Origin: Duganella sp. CF402
GTDB lineage: Bacteria; Pseudomonadota; Gammaproteobacteria; Burkholderiales; Burkholderiaceae_D
Direction: 5' to 3'
DNA length: 64,000 bases
Assembly: GCF_900109645.1 (NCBI RefSeq)
Contig: NZ_FOBG01000002.1
Span: 124,001-188,000 of the forward strand
A program made the position numbers and the translations under genes. Shown one piece after another: positions 8,622-17,974 of this stretch. Each line of letters opens with the position of its first letter. Position 1 is the stretch's first letter. Below the pieces are notes generated by a model. That model worked only from the letters and a program-made list of their open reading frames with translations. It did not search any database and was not told where the DNA came from.

Positions 8622-9308
8622 ATGAGCACCCCGAACGCCCCACGCGCCATCCTGTTCGACCTCGACGGCACCCTGGCCGACACCGCGCCCGACCTGGCCG
8701 CCGCCGTCAACCTGCTGCGCACCGTGCGCGGCCTGGAGCCGACCGCCTACGCCATCCTGCGCCCGACCGCCTCAGCCGGCGCGCGTGGCATGATCGGCGC
8801 CTCCTTCGGCCTGACGCCGGACGACGAAGGCTACGCCGAACTGCGCGACGGCTTCTTCAGCAACTACGAGGCGGCAATGGCCGTGCACAGCGGCCTGTTC
8901 GACGGCATCCCGGCGCTGCTGGACGGCATCGAGGCGGCCGGCCTGCAATGGGGCATCGTCACCAACAAACCCAAGCGTTTCACCGACCCGCTGCTGCCGC
9001 AGATCGGCCTGGCCCACGCGGCCTGCGCCATCTCGGGCGACACCACGCCGCACGCCAAGCCCCACCCTGCCCCGCTGCTCGAAGCGGCGCGCCGCCTCAA
9101 CCTGGCGCCGCAGGACTGCTGGTACGTGGGCGACGACCTGCGCGACATCCAGGCCGGCAAGGCGGCCGGCATGGTCACCATCGCCTGCGGCTGGGGCTAC
9201 TGCGGCCCGGTCGAACCGCAACATTGGCAGGCAGACCACCTGTTCCAGCACCCGGCCGAGCTGCTGGCCCTGCTGCATCGGGTCAATACTATCGATTCCG
9301 TGGTATAG
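8622..9308 (+). CDS. gph: Phosphoglycolate phosphatase, HAD superfamily
   Basis: Removes phosphate from 2-phosphoglycolate formed by DNA repair or oxygenation. 228 residues. HAD motifs are clear: FDLDGTLADT with the nucleophile Asp near residue 13, VTNKPKRFTDPLL (motifs II and the KP loop), and GDDLRDIQAGKAAGM (motif III/IV). A helical cap lies between motif I and II. Two bases downstream of ubiG, so the pair forms one transcript. HAD specificity is hard to fix by sequence; ubiG context supports gph. Confidence 0.9.
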   Translation: MSTPNAPRAILFDLDGTLADTAPDLAAAVNLLRTVRGLEPTAYAILRPTASAGARGMIGASFGLTPDDEGYAELRDGFFSNYEAAMAVHSGLFDGIPALLDGIEAAGLQWGIVTNKPKRFTDPLLPQIGLAHAACAISGDTTPHAKPHPAPLLEAARRLNLAPQDCWYVGDDLRDIQAGKAAGMVTIACGWGYCGPVEPQHWQADHLFQHPAELLALLHRVNTIDSVV

Positions 9309-9391
9309 ACCAAGCATGGCGCACGATGTTTGTTGCCGCACGGATAGATTGAGCGTAGTCTCCTATTCATACACAACCAAGCAGGTGCATC

Positions 9392-10258
9392 ATGGATACC
9401 CAGGGACAGGCCGCCGCCACGCTGCGGCCGGCCATCGACACACGCCACGCGCTACCGCAGCGCACCACCGCTCCGCAGAGCTGGATGGTGCGCATTGTCG
9501 ACGCCCGATACTACTGGCCTGACCTGCACGATCCGGCCGGCCACCAGCTGTTGCTGGCCGTCACCCGCCCGCGCGTGCGCTTCGATGTGACCGGCATGGT
9601 GCAATGGGGCTTCTTCTCCCTCAAGCTGACGCTGCCGCTGCTGCGCGGCGCCGAGCAAAGCAAGGACCACATCACGGTCGAACTCAAGATGCCGCCCAAC
9701 GCCAGCGCAAAGAAACCCAGCGTGGCGTTGAGCGCCACCGAGATCCGCCTGAACTGGGGCAACCTGGTGGAAGTGCTGTCCGTGCACGACCTGTTGCGCC
9801 TCTACGGCCACACGCACACGCTGCCGAGCAAGGTGTGCCATGTCGGCCGCACGCCGCGTCCCCCGGTCATCGACGGCTACGACACCCTGCTGCTGGGGAT
9901 CGACACCGAGGTGCAAGTGAACTGCGCCGAAGGCGATCCCGCCGACCGTGCGGACGATCCCGATGTCCTGCGCGGCGAGCGCACAGAAATGATCGAAGCG
10001 GCCCTGATCCGCTACTTCGAAGGCAGCGCGCCGCGCCATCGCAGCGACGGCGAGCGCCAGGCACGCAGCGCGCGCCTGCTGGCCATCCAGGCCGCCAACC
10101 ATCTGGTGCAATACACCATCGACCTGGCCCTGCCCGGCTGCGGCCATTACCAGCAATTGTGCTCCGCCTTCGTCACCGCAGCCGAGCGCCATCTGCTCAG
10201 CTGCTTCATCGCCGACGGCCAGGTGCAGGTTGCGTCCATGCCTTTCCAACCCGGCTAA
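9392..10258 (+). CDS. Unknown protein, paralogue of the next gene
   Basis: 288 residues, no family recognised. It has no signal peptide or membrane segment. An N-terminal beta-rich half contains WMVRIVDARYYWPDL, PRVRFDVTGMVQWGFFSLKL and LNWGNLVEVLSVHDLLRLYG. The C-terminal half has CHVGRTPRPP and MIEAALIRYFEGSAPRHRSD, lining up with the next gene. It lacks about 40 N-terminal residues and a stretch after the first block compared with that paralogue. A divergent GIY-YIG nuclease fold is possible in the C-terminal half, but the arginine expected after YVG is not obvious here. Confidence 0.7.
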   Translation: MDTQGQAAATLRPAIDTRHALPQRTTAPQSWMVRIVDARYYWPDLHDPAGHQLLLAVTRPRVRFDVTGMVQWGFFSLKLTLPLLRGAEQSKDHITVELKMPPNASAKKPSVALSATEIRLNWGNLVEVLSVHDLLRLYGHTHTLPSKVCHVGRTPRPPVIDGYDTLLLGIDTEVQVNCAEGDPADRADDPDVLRGERTEMIEAALIRYFEGSAPRHRSDGERQARSARLLAIQAANHLVQYTIDLALPGCGHYQQLCSAFVTAAERHLLSCFIADGQVQVASMPFQPG

Positions 10259-10364
10259 TGTTACATTGAGTGATTTATCGCCGCCGACGAAGTTTCCGTA
10301 TGGAAATGCTGCGGCGGAGGCACTATAATCATCTCTCTATGATCTATTTGGAGCGCGCAACGAC
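10259..10364 (+). promoter_or_regulatory. Gap with candidate promoter between the two paralogues
   Basis: 106 bases. An imperfect hairpin (about 10278-10318, CCGCCG.. GGCGGA arms) could end the first gene's transcript. A perfect TATAAT at 10324-10329 could be the -10 for the second paralogue; no good -35 stands 17 bases upstream. Confidence 0.4.
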
Positions 10365-11468
10365 ATGAGCCATGACGACGACGATTACCCTGATCCGTCG
10401 CCGGAAGAGCTGGGCATAGGCGCGCTGTTCGAAGAAGCGCCGGAACCGTTCCACGACCTGGTGGCGCCACCGCCCGACGCGATGGACGAATTGCTGCCGC
10501 TGATACCGCAACGCACCGCCGCGCCCCAGACCTGGGTGGTCACGGTGGCCGACGCCAAGTACCACTGGTATGACCTGATCGCCGGCTTCCCGGCCGTGCC
10601 GGACATCCGCGACCCGATCGGCCGCCACCTGCGCCGCATGCAGTTCGACCTCGAGGCGACCAGCGAAAAGCGGCTGCTCTACTTCGCCGTCAACCGTCCG
10701 CGCGTGCGCTTCGATACCTCGCGCAGCACCAGTTGGGGCTTCTTCTCGCTCAAGCTGACGGTGCCGCTGCTGGTGGGGCCGGAAGAAAAGAAGGACTCGC
10801 TGACTATCGAGCTGACGGTGCCGTTCGCGGCCACGCTGAAGAAGCCGTCGGTGGCGATGACCGACAGCTTCCTGACCCTCAACTGGGGCGGCCTGGTCGA
10901 AGCGCTGTCGATCCACGACCTGCTGCAGCAGTACGAGAACCATCTCACTGACAAAAGCGAGGTGCAGTATGTCGGCCAGACCAAGGATCCGCTGGGCCGG
11001 CTGGCGCGCGCGCGCCTGGTGCCGGTGCAGCGCGTGCACCAGAAGTTCAGCGAAGACAACGACATGCTGCTGCTGATCCAGCGCTTCAACGTGGAAGTGC
11101 TGTCGGAGGACGGCGATCCGGCCGAGCTGGAAGTCAACCAGAACCCGGTGGCCGCCGACATCCTGCTCAAGGACCGCATCGACGTCATCGAGTGCGCCCT
11201 GATCCGCTACTTCGAAGGCCCGGAGATGCACGGCCGCAGCGACAAGGAAGCCGACGTGCGCAGGCAGCGCCTGCGCGAAGTCCAGGCCAGCAACAACCTG
11301 GAAAGCTTCCGTATCGACTTGCGGCTCGAGGACGCGGGCAAGTACCACGACCTGACCTCGCGCCACGTCCCCGTCTCGCGCAGCCACATCATCGATTGCG
11401 AAATCGTCGATGGCAACGTGATCGTCACGCGCGTGCCGGACAAGCCGGCCAAGCCGGCGAAAGCCTGA
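10365..11468 (+). CDS. Unknown protein, possible divergent GIY-YIG fold
   Basis: 367 residues, paralogue of the preceding gene: shared text includes W.V.VADAKYHWYDL, RPRVRFDTS..WGFFSLKLTVPLL, LNWGGLVEALSIHDLLQQY. The C-terminal half contains YVGQTKDPLGRL (Tyr202, Arg about 212), then Glu276 in VIECALIRYFEG and SNNLESF near 308. The order Tyr-Gly, Arg, Glu, Asn is that of GIY-YIG nucleases, but this is weak evidence. Acidic N-terminus (DDDDYPDPSPEE). It converges on sbp with only six bases between the stops. Confidence 0.7.
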   Translation: MSHDDDDYPDPSPEELGIGALFEEAPEPFHDLVAPPPDAMDELLPLIPQRTAAPQTWVVTVADAKYHWYDLIAGFPAVPDIRDPIGRHLRRMQFDLEATSEKRLLYFAVNRPRVRFDTSRSTSWGFFSLKLTVPLLVGPEEKKDSLTIELTVPFAATLKKPSVAMTDSFLTLNWGGLVEALSIHDLLQQYENHLTDKSEVQYVGQTKDPLGRLARARLVPVQRVHQKFSEDNDMLLLIQRFNVEVLSEDGDPAELEVNQNPVAADILLKDRIDVIECALIRYFEGPEMHGRSDKEADVRRQRLREVQASNNLESFRIDLRLEDAGKYHDLTSRHVPVSRSHIIDCEIVDGNVIVTRVPDKPAKPAKA

Positions 11469-11474
11469 ACGCCG

Positions 11475-12494
11475 TTACAGCGCTGCGGCCTTGGCGGCCG
11501 GCTGGTACAGCTGGTCGAACAGGCCGCCGTCGGCGAAGTGCGTCTTGTGCGCCTTGGCCCAGTTGCCGGCCACTTCATCGATGGTGAACAGCTTCACCGC
11601 CGGGAACTGGTTGGCATATTTTTTCGCCGCTGCCGCCACCGTTGGACGGTAGTAGTTCTTGGCGATGATCTCCTGGCCCGCATCCGAATACAGGTAATCG
11701 AGATAGGCCTGCGCCACTTTGCGGGTGCCATGCTTGTCGGCGAATTTATCCACCACTGCGACTGGCGGCTCGGCCAGCACGCTGACCGACGGCACCACGA
11801 TATCGACCTTGTCCGGACCCAGTTCCTTCAGCGCCAGGAAGGCTTCGTTTTCCCATGCGATCAGCACATCGCCGATGCCGCGTTCAACGAAAGTCACGGT
11901 CGAACCGCGCGCGCCGGAATCCAGCACCGGCACGTTTTTAAACAACTTGCTGATGTAGTCCTTGGCGGTGGCTTCGCTGCCGCCCTTCTGCTTCAGCGCA
12001 TAGCCCCACGCCGCAATGTAGTTCCAGCGTGCGCCGCCCGAGGTTTTCGGATTCGGCGTAATCACCGAGATGCCCGGCTTGACCAGATCGCCCCAGTCCT
12101 TGATCGCTTTCGGGTTGCCTTTGCGGACCAGGAACACGATGGTCGACGAATACGGCGTGCTGTTATGCGCCAGGCGCTTCTGCCAGCTCTTGTCGAGCAG
12201 GCCGTGCTCCGCCACTTCATCGATATCGTAGGCCAGACCCAGCGTGACCACGTCCGCATCCAGCCCGTCGATCACGGTGCGCGCCTGCTTGCCCGAGCCG
12301 CCGTGCGACTGCTTGATGGTGACGTTGTCGCCGGTCCTGGCCTTCCACTGCTTGGCGAAGGCCGCATTGAAGTCTTGATACAGCTCGCGCGTCGGGTCGT
12401 AGGACACGTTGAGCAGCGTGATATCTGCAGCGTGCGCGGCGCCGGCCAGTGCGCCGAACAGCAGCGCCGATTGGACTATTTTTTTCAACAACAT
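11475..12494 (-). CDS. sbp: Periplasmic sulfate-binding protein
   Basis: Captures sulfate or thiosulfate for an ABC importer. 339 residues with a signal peptide (cleaved after AHA, near residue 22). It follows E. coli Sbp closely: LLNVSYDPTRELYQDFN, QSHGGSGKQARTVIDGL, ITPNPKTSGGARWNY, LDSGARGSTVTFVERGIGDV. No cysTWA transporter genes are in the window. Its ATG overlaps the stop of the RND pump gene by one base (TGATG), so it is the last gene of the tonB-exbB-exbD-MFP-RND operon, an unusual place for it. Confidence 0.95.
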   Translation of the reverse strand: MLLKKIVQSALLFGALAGAAHAADITLLNVSYDPTRELYQDFNAAFAKQWKARTGDNVTIKQSHGGSGKQARTVIDGLDADVVTLGLAYDIDEVAEHGLLDKSWQKRLAHNSTPYSSTIVFLVRKGNPKAIKDWGDLVKPGISVITPNPKTSGGARWNYIAAWGYALKQKGGSEATAKDYISKLFKNVPVLDSGARGSTVTFVERGIGDVLIAWENEAFLALKELGPDKVDIVVPSVSVLAEPPVAVVDKFADKHGTRKVAQAYLDYLYSDAGQEIIAKNYYRPTVAAAAKKYANQFPAVKLFTIDEVAGNWAKAHKTHFADGGLFDQLYQPAAKAAAL

Positions 12495-15400
12495 CAGTAG
12501 TTCTCCCTTTGGACAGTTGGATTTTTTGTAGGTGCCGCCACCGGCGGCACCAGCGTGATGCTGGCGATACGCGCCGCCATCTGCTGGTCAGTCATCGGGC
12601 CGGTGCCGCTGTAGCGGTCCAGTACCAGATAAATCACCGGCGTGATGTACAGCGTGATCACCTGCGAAAACAGCAAGCCGCCCACCACGGCCAGCCCGAG
12701 CGGCTGTCGTAGTTCGGCGCCCGCCCCCCAGCCGAAGGCCAGCGGCAAGGCGCCCATCAGGGCGGCCAAAGTGGTCATCATGATCGGCCGGAAGCGCTGC
12801 ACGCAGGCGGCGCGGATCGCCTGCGGCGCCGGCAGGCCTTGCGTGCGCTGGGCGTCCAGCGCGAAGTCGATCATCATGATGGCGTTCTTCTTGACGATCC
12901 CCACCAGCATCAGGATGCCGATGGTGGCAATCAGGGTCAGGTCCATGCCGCACAGGCGCAGCGTAATCAGCGCGCCCACCGCCGCCGACGGCAGGCCGGC
13001 CAGGATGGTCAGCGGATGGATATAGCTTTCGTACAGCACCACCAGCAGCACGTAGATCACCAGCACCGCGATGGCGATCAGCACCAGCTGGCTCGATTGC
13101 GTGTCCTGGAACACCGCCGCCTCGCCGCCGTACTTGGTGAGGATGGAGGCCGGCAGGCCCGCTTCGCGGCCGATGGCTTCAATGCGCGCGGTGGCGTCGC
13201 CCAGCGCCGCATCGGGCGCGAGGTTGAACGACAGTGTGATCGCCTGTAGCTGGCCCTGATGGTTGACGGCAGTCGGCCCCACCGTGCGCACCACGTGCGC
13301 GAAGCTGTTCAGTTTCACCAGCGCGCCGCTGTCGCCGCGCACGCTGATCTTGTCGAGCGCATTCACGTATTCGCGGTCGGCCGCTTCCATGATGACCTGG
13401 TAGCTGGCGCTCGGCGCGTAGATGGTGGAGATCTGGCGGTCGCCGAAGGCCAGGTACAGCGCACTGCGCACCTCGGCCATCTGCACGCCGAGGCCATTGG
13501 CTTTGTCGCGATCGATATCAAGCGTGGCTTGCAGGCCTTTGTTTTGGGTGTCGCTGGTGACGTCGCGGAACAGCGGATCGGCGCGCATGCCTTGCATGAT
13601 TTTCTCCGCCCAGCCTTCCAGTGCATCAGGCGTCACGCTTTGCAGCGTGTACTGGTAGCGGCTCTTGCTGGAGCGTCCGCCCAGTTGCAGGTTCTGCATA
13701 GGGCTGATGTAGACAGCCACGCCGGGCACCGTGCGCGCGGCCTTGCGCATCGAGTCCAGCGCTTCCTTCATGCTGGCGCGTTCGCCCTTGGGCTTCAGCG
13801 TAACGATCAGGCGGCCGCTGGACGAACTGGTGCCGCCGCCTGGCCCACCGGGGCCGGTAAAGGACAGCACGCCGAGCACATTCGGATCCGACTGGATTGC
13901 CTTGGCCACCCTGGCCTGCAAGACCATCAGCGCCGGCATCGACACATCTTCAGAGGCTTCGGTGATGACGCGCACGCGGCCCAGGTCTTCTTCAGGGAAG
14001 AAGCCTTTCGGAATGGTCTGGTACAGCACAGCGGTCAGCACGAAGCTGGCCAGCGCCGCCAGCAGCACCGCGTTGCGGTGCTTGAGGCCCCAGTCCAGCG
14101 AGCGCTCGTAGGCGTTACTCAGGCGCGTGAAACCGGCGTCGAACCAGCGCACGGCGATGTTGCCGCCGCCATGCGCCGCATCATCGTGGGTCAGCAGGCG
14201 GCTGGCCAGCATCGGCACCAGCGTCAGCGACACCAGCGCCGATACCAGCACGGACAGCGACACCACGATCGCGAATTCATGGAACAGCAGGCCGATCACG
14301 CCGGGCATGAAGAAGATCGGGATAAATACCGCCACCAGCGAGACAGAAATCGAGATGATGGTGAAGCCCATCTCCTTCGATCCGGCCAGCGCCGCCTTCA
14401 ACGGCGGCTCGCCCTGTTCGATGTGGCGGACGATATTTTCCAGCACCACGATGGCGTCATCGACCACCAGTCCCACCGCCAGCGTAATCCCGAGCAGCGA
14501 GACGTTATTCAAGCTGTAGCCCAGCCAGTAGAACAGCACCATCGCGCCCAGCAGCGAAATCGGCAGCGTCACCGCCGGAATCAGCGTGGCCGAGGCGCGG
14601 CGCAGGAACAGGAAGATCACCAGCACCACCAGCACGATAGTCAGCGCCAGCGTGATGTTCACATCGTGGATGGCGTCGCGGATCGACAGCGAACTGTCGC
14701 CGCTCAGGGTGACGCTGATCGACGCCGGCAATTGCGCTTGCAGCTGCGGCAGCAGGCGGCGCACGCCGTCCACCACCTGCACGGTGTTGGCGTTGGGCTG
14801 GCGCTGCACTTGCAGCACTACCGAATTGGCGCCGTTGTAGTAGGCGCTGGTGCGCACCGACTGGTAGCTGTCTTCCAGCGACGCCACTTCCTTCAGGCGC
14901 ACCGGCAGGCCGTTGCGGTTGGCGATAATCAGGTCGGCAAAGTGCGTCGCCTTCATCAGGCGGGCGTCGGCCTGGATGGTCAGCGTCTGGTCCGGGCCTT
15001 CGATAATGCCAAGCGGGGAATTGGAGTTGGCCGCTTTGACGGCGTTGGCCAGTTCATCGAGCGTCAGGTTGCGGGCGTTGAGTTTGTCCAGATCGGCCTT
15101 GACCCGCACCGCAAAGCGCTTCTGGCCATTGACGTTGACCTGCGCCACGCCGTCCAGCGTGGCGATACTGGGCGCGATCAGGTTTTCCGCGTAGTCGTTC
15201 AATTCGGCGAGGCTCATCGACGGCGAGTTGAGGACGATGAACAAGGTCGGGCCGTCGGCCGGATTGGTCTTGCGGTAGGACGGCAGCTCGGTCACTTCCT
15301 GCGGCAGCGCGCGCTGGGCGCGCAGCAGCGCCGCCTGCACGTCCAGCGCCGCCACGTTGATGTCGATGCTCGGATCGAATTCCAGCGTCAGCGAGGTGGT

Positions 15401-15661
15401 GCCCGGCGAACTGCTGGAAGTGATCAGGTTAAGGCCCGAGATGGTGGAGAACTGCTTTTCCAGCGGCAGCGCCACCGACGACGCCATCGTCTCCGGACTG
15501 GCGCCCGGCAGGTCGGCGTTGACGTTGATGACGGGCGTGTTATAGCTGGGCAGCGCCGCCACCGGCAGCTTGAGGCAGGCCAGTATGCCGGCCGCGATCA
15601 GCGACAGCGACAACACCAGCACCAGCGCGGGACGCCGGATGCACAATTCGGAAATGTTCAA
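12494..15661 (-). CDS. RND efflux permease (HAE1/MdtC-like)
   Basis: Inner-membrane proton-driven drug/metabolite exporter, 1055 residues with two repeats of six membrane helices and large periplasmic loops. Proton-relay residues are present: Asp-Asp in GLVVDDAIVVLENI (TM4) and Lys in VGIVKKNAIMMIDF (TM10). N-terminus CIRRPALVLVLSLSLIAAGI and PLEKQFSTISGL resemble MdtB/MdtC. The start is TTG at 15661, preceded by AGGGAG seven bases upstream and overlapping the adaptor stop (TTGA). No outer-membrane factor gene is nearby. Confidence 0.93.
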   Translation of the reverse strand: MNISELCIRRPALVLVLSLSLIAAGILACLKLPVAALPSYNTPVINVNADLPGASPETMASSVALPLEKQFSTISGLNLITSSSSPGTTSLTLEFDPSIDINVAALDVQAALLRAQRALPQEVTELPSYRKTNPADGPTLFIVLNSPSMSLAELNDYAENLIAPSIATLDGVAQVNVNGQKRFAVRVKADLDKLNARNLTLDELANAVKAANSNSPLGIIEGPDQTLTIQADARLMKATHFADLIIANRNGLPVRLKEVASLEDSYQSVRTSAYYNGANSVVLQVQRQPNANTVQVVDGVRRLLPQLQAQLPASISVTLSGDSSLSIRDAIHDVNITLALTIVLVVLVIFLFLRRASATLIPAVTLPISLLGAMVLFYWLGYSLNNVSLLGITLAVGLVVDDAIVVLENIVRHIEQGEPPLKAALAGSKEMGFTIISISVSLVAVFIPIFFMPGVIGLLFHEFAIVVSLSVLVSALVSLTLVPMLASRLLTHDDAAHGGGNIAVRWFDAGFTRLSNAYERSLDWGLKHRNAVLLAALASFVLTAVLYQTIPKGFFPEEDLGRVRVITEASEDVSMPALMVLQARVAKAIQSDPNVLGVLSFTGPGGPGGGTSSSSGRLIVTLKPKGERASMKEALDSMRKAARTVPGVAVYISPMQNLQLGGRSSKSRYQYTLQSVTPDALEGWAEKIMQGMRADPLFRDVTSDTQNKGLQATLDIDRDKANGLGVQMAEVRSALYLAFGDRQISTIYAPSASYQVIMEAADREYVNALDKISVRGDSGALVKLNSFAHVVRTVGPTAVNHQGQLQAITLSFNLAPDAALGDATARIEAIGREAGLPASILTKYGGEAAVFQDTQSSQLVLIAIAVLVIYVLLVVLYESYIHPLTILAGLPSAAVGALITLRLCGMDLTLIATIGILMLVGIVKKNAIMMIDFALDAQRTQGLPAPQAIRAACVQRFRPIMMTTLAALMGALPLAFGWGAGAELRQPLGLAVVGGLLFSQVITLYITPVIYLVLDRYSGTGPMTDQQMAARIASITLVPPVAAPTKNPTVQRENY

Positions 15662-16812
15662 CGACCACTCCCTGCATCGGCCAGCAGCGCGTCCTTGCCT
15701 GGCTTGACTTTGGCGCCGGGATGCAGATTCTGCTTGCCTTCAACGATGATGCGCTCGCCCTCCTCCACGCCGCTGACGGCGGCCAGCTTGCCGAAGGTGT
15801 GCAGCACGCGCACCTTGCGCGGCTTGGCGGATTGCTGCTCGTCGACTGCGTACACCAGCGCGCCGTCGGTCTGCGTGATGATGGCGGCCAGCGGCACCAC
15901 GATGGCGTTGCGCAGCGTGGCGAGCGCGACGGTGGCGGGCACGTATTGGCCGGGCCACAGGCGGTTGCTACGGTTGTCGAATTGGGCTTTGACGCGGATG
16001 GTGCCGGCGACCGGATCGACGCTGCTGTCGACAAAGCTCAAGCGTCCTTGAATCGCGCTGTCCGGCAGCGCCGCGCTGACCGCGACCGGGCCGGCCTTGA
16101 ATGCGGCCAGCAGCGCGCCGACGTCGCCCTCCGGCACGGTGAAGCTGACGGCAATAGGATCGATCTGCGTGACGCTGGCCAGTACGGCGTTGGCTTGCAC
16201 CAGACTGCCGGCGTACACTTTAACTTCGCCCACCCGGCCTGCCGATGGCGCGCGGATGGCGGTGTAGCTGAGGTCCACCTGCGCGGCGCGCACAGCGGCT
16301 TGGTCGGCCTGCACCAGCGCGCGCTGGCTTTCGGCCTGCGCCTGCACGCCATCGGCGGCGCTGGCGGAAATGAATTGTTGCGACGAGAGTTCGCGGCTGC
16401 GCTGGTGCTGTCGTTCCAGGTCAGCGAGGACGGCCTGGTCGCGTTTGAGCTGCGCCTGCGTGCGGTCCAGCGCGGCGCGTTCGGCGCGGTCGTCCAGAGA
16501 GAACAATAAGGCGTTGGCAGCAACGAACTGCCCCTCCTTCACATGCACTTGCGTTAGCTGGCGGCTGACGTGCGGGCGGATTTCGACGCTGCTAAGCGGC
16601 GTGACCGTGCCATTGGCCTGCACCTCAAGCGGCACATCCCGCCGCTCGGCCGGCGCCAACCGCACCAGCGGCACGCCGACGCGTGGCGAGGCGGCAGGCG
16701 CTGCCGCCGGCGGCGCGGTGATGGCACGGGCTGGCAGCGGACCACCCAGCAGCACGTAGCTGCCGGCGGCCATCGCTACCAGCGCCGCCACAGTGACGGA
16801 ACGCTTCGCCAT
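15658..16812 (-). CDS. RND periplasmic adaptor (membrane fusion protein)
   Basis: Links the RND permease to an outer-membrane channel. About 384 residues: N-terminal membrane anchor (TVAALVAMAAGSYVLLGG), barrel-lipoyl halves (GTVTPLSSVEIRPHVSRQL; YTAIRAPSAGRVGEVKVY) flanking an alpha-hairpin rich in Gln/Arg, and a C-terminal domain (LWPGQYVPATVAL). ATG at 16812 overlaps the exbD stop by one base; an in-frame GTG at 16815 is an alternative. Coupled to exbD upstream and the permease downstream. Confidence 0.92.
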   Translation of the reverse strand: MAKRSVTVAALVAMAAGSYVLLGGPLPARAITAPPAAAPAASPRVGVPLVRLAPAERRDVPLEVQANGTVTPLSSVEIRPHVSRQLTQVHVKEGQFVAANALLFSLDDRAERAALDRTQAQLKRDQAVLADLERQHQRSRELSSQQFISASAADGVQAQAESQRALVQADQAAVRAAQVDLSYTAIRAPSAGRVGEVKVYAGSLVQANAVLASVTQIDPIAVSFTVPEGDVGALLAAFKAGPVAVSAALPDSAIQGRLSFVDSSVDPVAGTIRVKAQFDNRSNRLWPGQYVPATVALATLRNAIVVPLAAIITQTDGALVYAVDEQQSAKPRKVRVLHTFGKLAAVSGVEEGERIIVEGKQNLHPGAKVKPGKDALLADAGSGR

Positions 16813-17222
16813 CACCCACCCGGCTCCGTCAGCACCGACAGCTTGCTCACGCCGGAGCGCTGGATGTTGGCGATCACTTTGGCCACCGCGCGATACGGCA
16901 CGCCCTGGTCGGCCTGCAGGCTCAATGCCAGCTCAGGATCCTTATCCACCAGCTGCTTCAGCTCCGGCTCAAGCGCTGCCGGTTCCACTTCTCGCTTGTC
17001 GATAAAGATCTTGTTGCTGCCGTCGATACTGACCGTCACCGACTTCGAAGGATTCGCAGGCGTGGTGGTCGAGGTTTTCGGCAGGCTAATCCGCACCGCG
17101 TTATTCAGCAGCGGCGCAGTCAGAATGAAAGTCACCAGCAACACCAGCATCACGTCCACCAGCGGCGTGATATTGATCTCGCTGACAACATCGCTGCTAT
17201 CGCGTCCAGTAGAGAAAGCCAT
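16812..17222 (-). CDS. exbD: Biopolymer transporter ExbD/TolR
   Basis: Proton-channel partner of ExbB that energises TonB. 136 residues: one N-terminal membrane helix with the essential Asp in NITPLVDVMLVLLVTFIL, then a periplasmic domain. The start codon overlaps the exbB stop by one base (TAATG). It stands in tonB-exbB-exbD order, ahead of an RND pump. Confidence 0.94.
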   Translation of the reverse strand: MAFSTGRDSSDVVSEINITPLVDVMLVLLVTFILTAPLLNNAVRISLPKTSTTTPANPSKSVTVSIDGSNKIFIDKREVEPAALEPELKQLVDKDPELALSLQADQGVPYRAVAKVIANIQRSGVSKLSVLTEPGG

Positions 17223-17944
17223 TATGCAAATGCTCCCTGCTGCGGCGTAGTCACTGGACGAACATTCTGCGTAGCGCCCTTAGTCACAGGACGCACCACG
17301 CGGAAGCCGTTCTTCTGCGCCAGGTTGACGAAATCGGTGGCGTAGTTATCCAGTTCCGCAGCCGTCACTTTCAGGCGACGTACGTAGAAGTTAAACGCCA
17401 GCACCGCAGGCACCGCCACCGCGATACCGACACCGGTGGCGATCAGTGCTTCGCCAATCGGCCCCGCCACCACATCGATGCTGGCCGAACCGCTCTTGCC
17501 GATCGCACTCAGCGCGTGAATGATGCCGAACACCGTACCGAACAAACCGACGAACGGCGCCGTGCTGCCGATGGAAGCCAGTACCGCCAGACCGCTTTCC
17601 AGCGACTGGTACTCCTTCTGGATCTGCTGGCGCAGGTGACGTTCCAGCAGCTCTTGCCTGTCCCAGCTATGTTCCAGGTCATTGCCGGCGCCGGACTCGC
17701 TGACGTTCAACACCTCGAAGCCGACATTGGCCAGACGCGATTTAGGACTCGCATCGCTGGCCAGCGCGCTGGCCGCATCCAGGGTACTGGCGCTCCAGAA
17801 CTGGCGCGTAAACTGTTTATCACGTTTTCCAACGCGGTAATGCTGCACGCCCTTGGCCAGAATCAGCACCCACGTCACGATGGAAAACAACACCAGCGCA
17901 TACAGGGAGCCCTGAACGATAAGATCTAAGTAGTAGGAAGACAT
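17222..17944 (-). CDS. exbB: MotA/TolQ/ExbB proton channel protein
   Basis: Inner-membrane pentameric proton channel that drives TonB. 240 residues with three membrane helices (about 12-33, 130-150, 165-190) and the family signature LASIGSTAPFVGLFGTVFGI followed by GEALIATGVGIAVAVPAVLA. 30 bases downstream of tonB and overlapping exbD. Confidence 0.94.
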   Translation of the reverse strand: MSSYYLDLIVQGSLYALVLFSIVTWVLILAKGVQHYRVGKRDKQFTRQFWSASTLDAASALASDASPKSRLANVGFEVLNVSESGAGNDLEHSWDRQELLERHLRQQIQKEYQSLESGLAVLASIGSTAPFVGLFGTVFGIIHALSAIGKSGSASIDVVAGPIGEALIATGVGIAVAVPAVLAFNFYVRRLKVTAAELDNYATDFVNLAQKNGFRVVRPVTKGATQNVRPVTTPQQGAFA

Positions 17945-17974
17945 TGGATAGCTCTCAGTATGAAGTTAAGAAAT

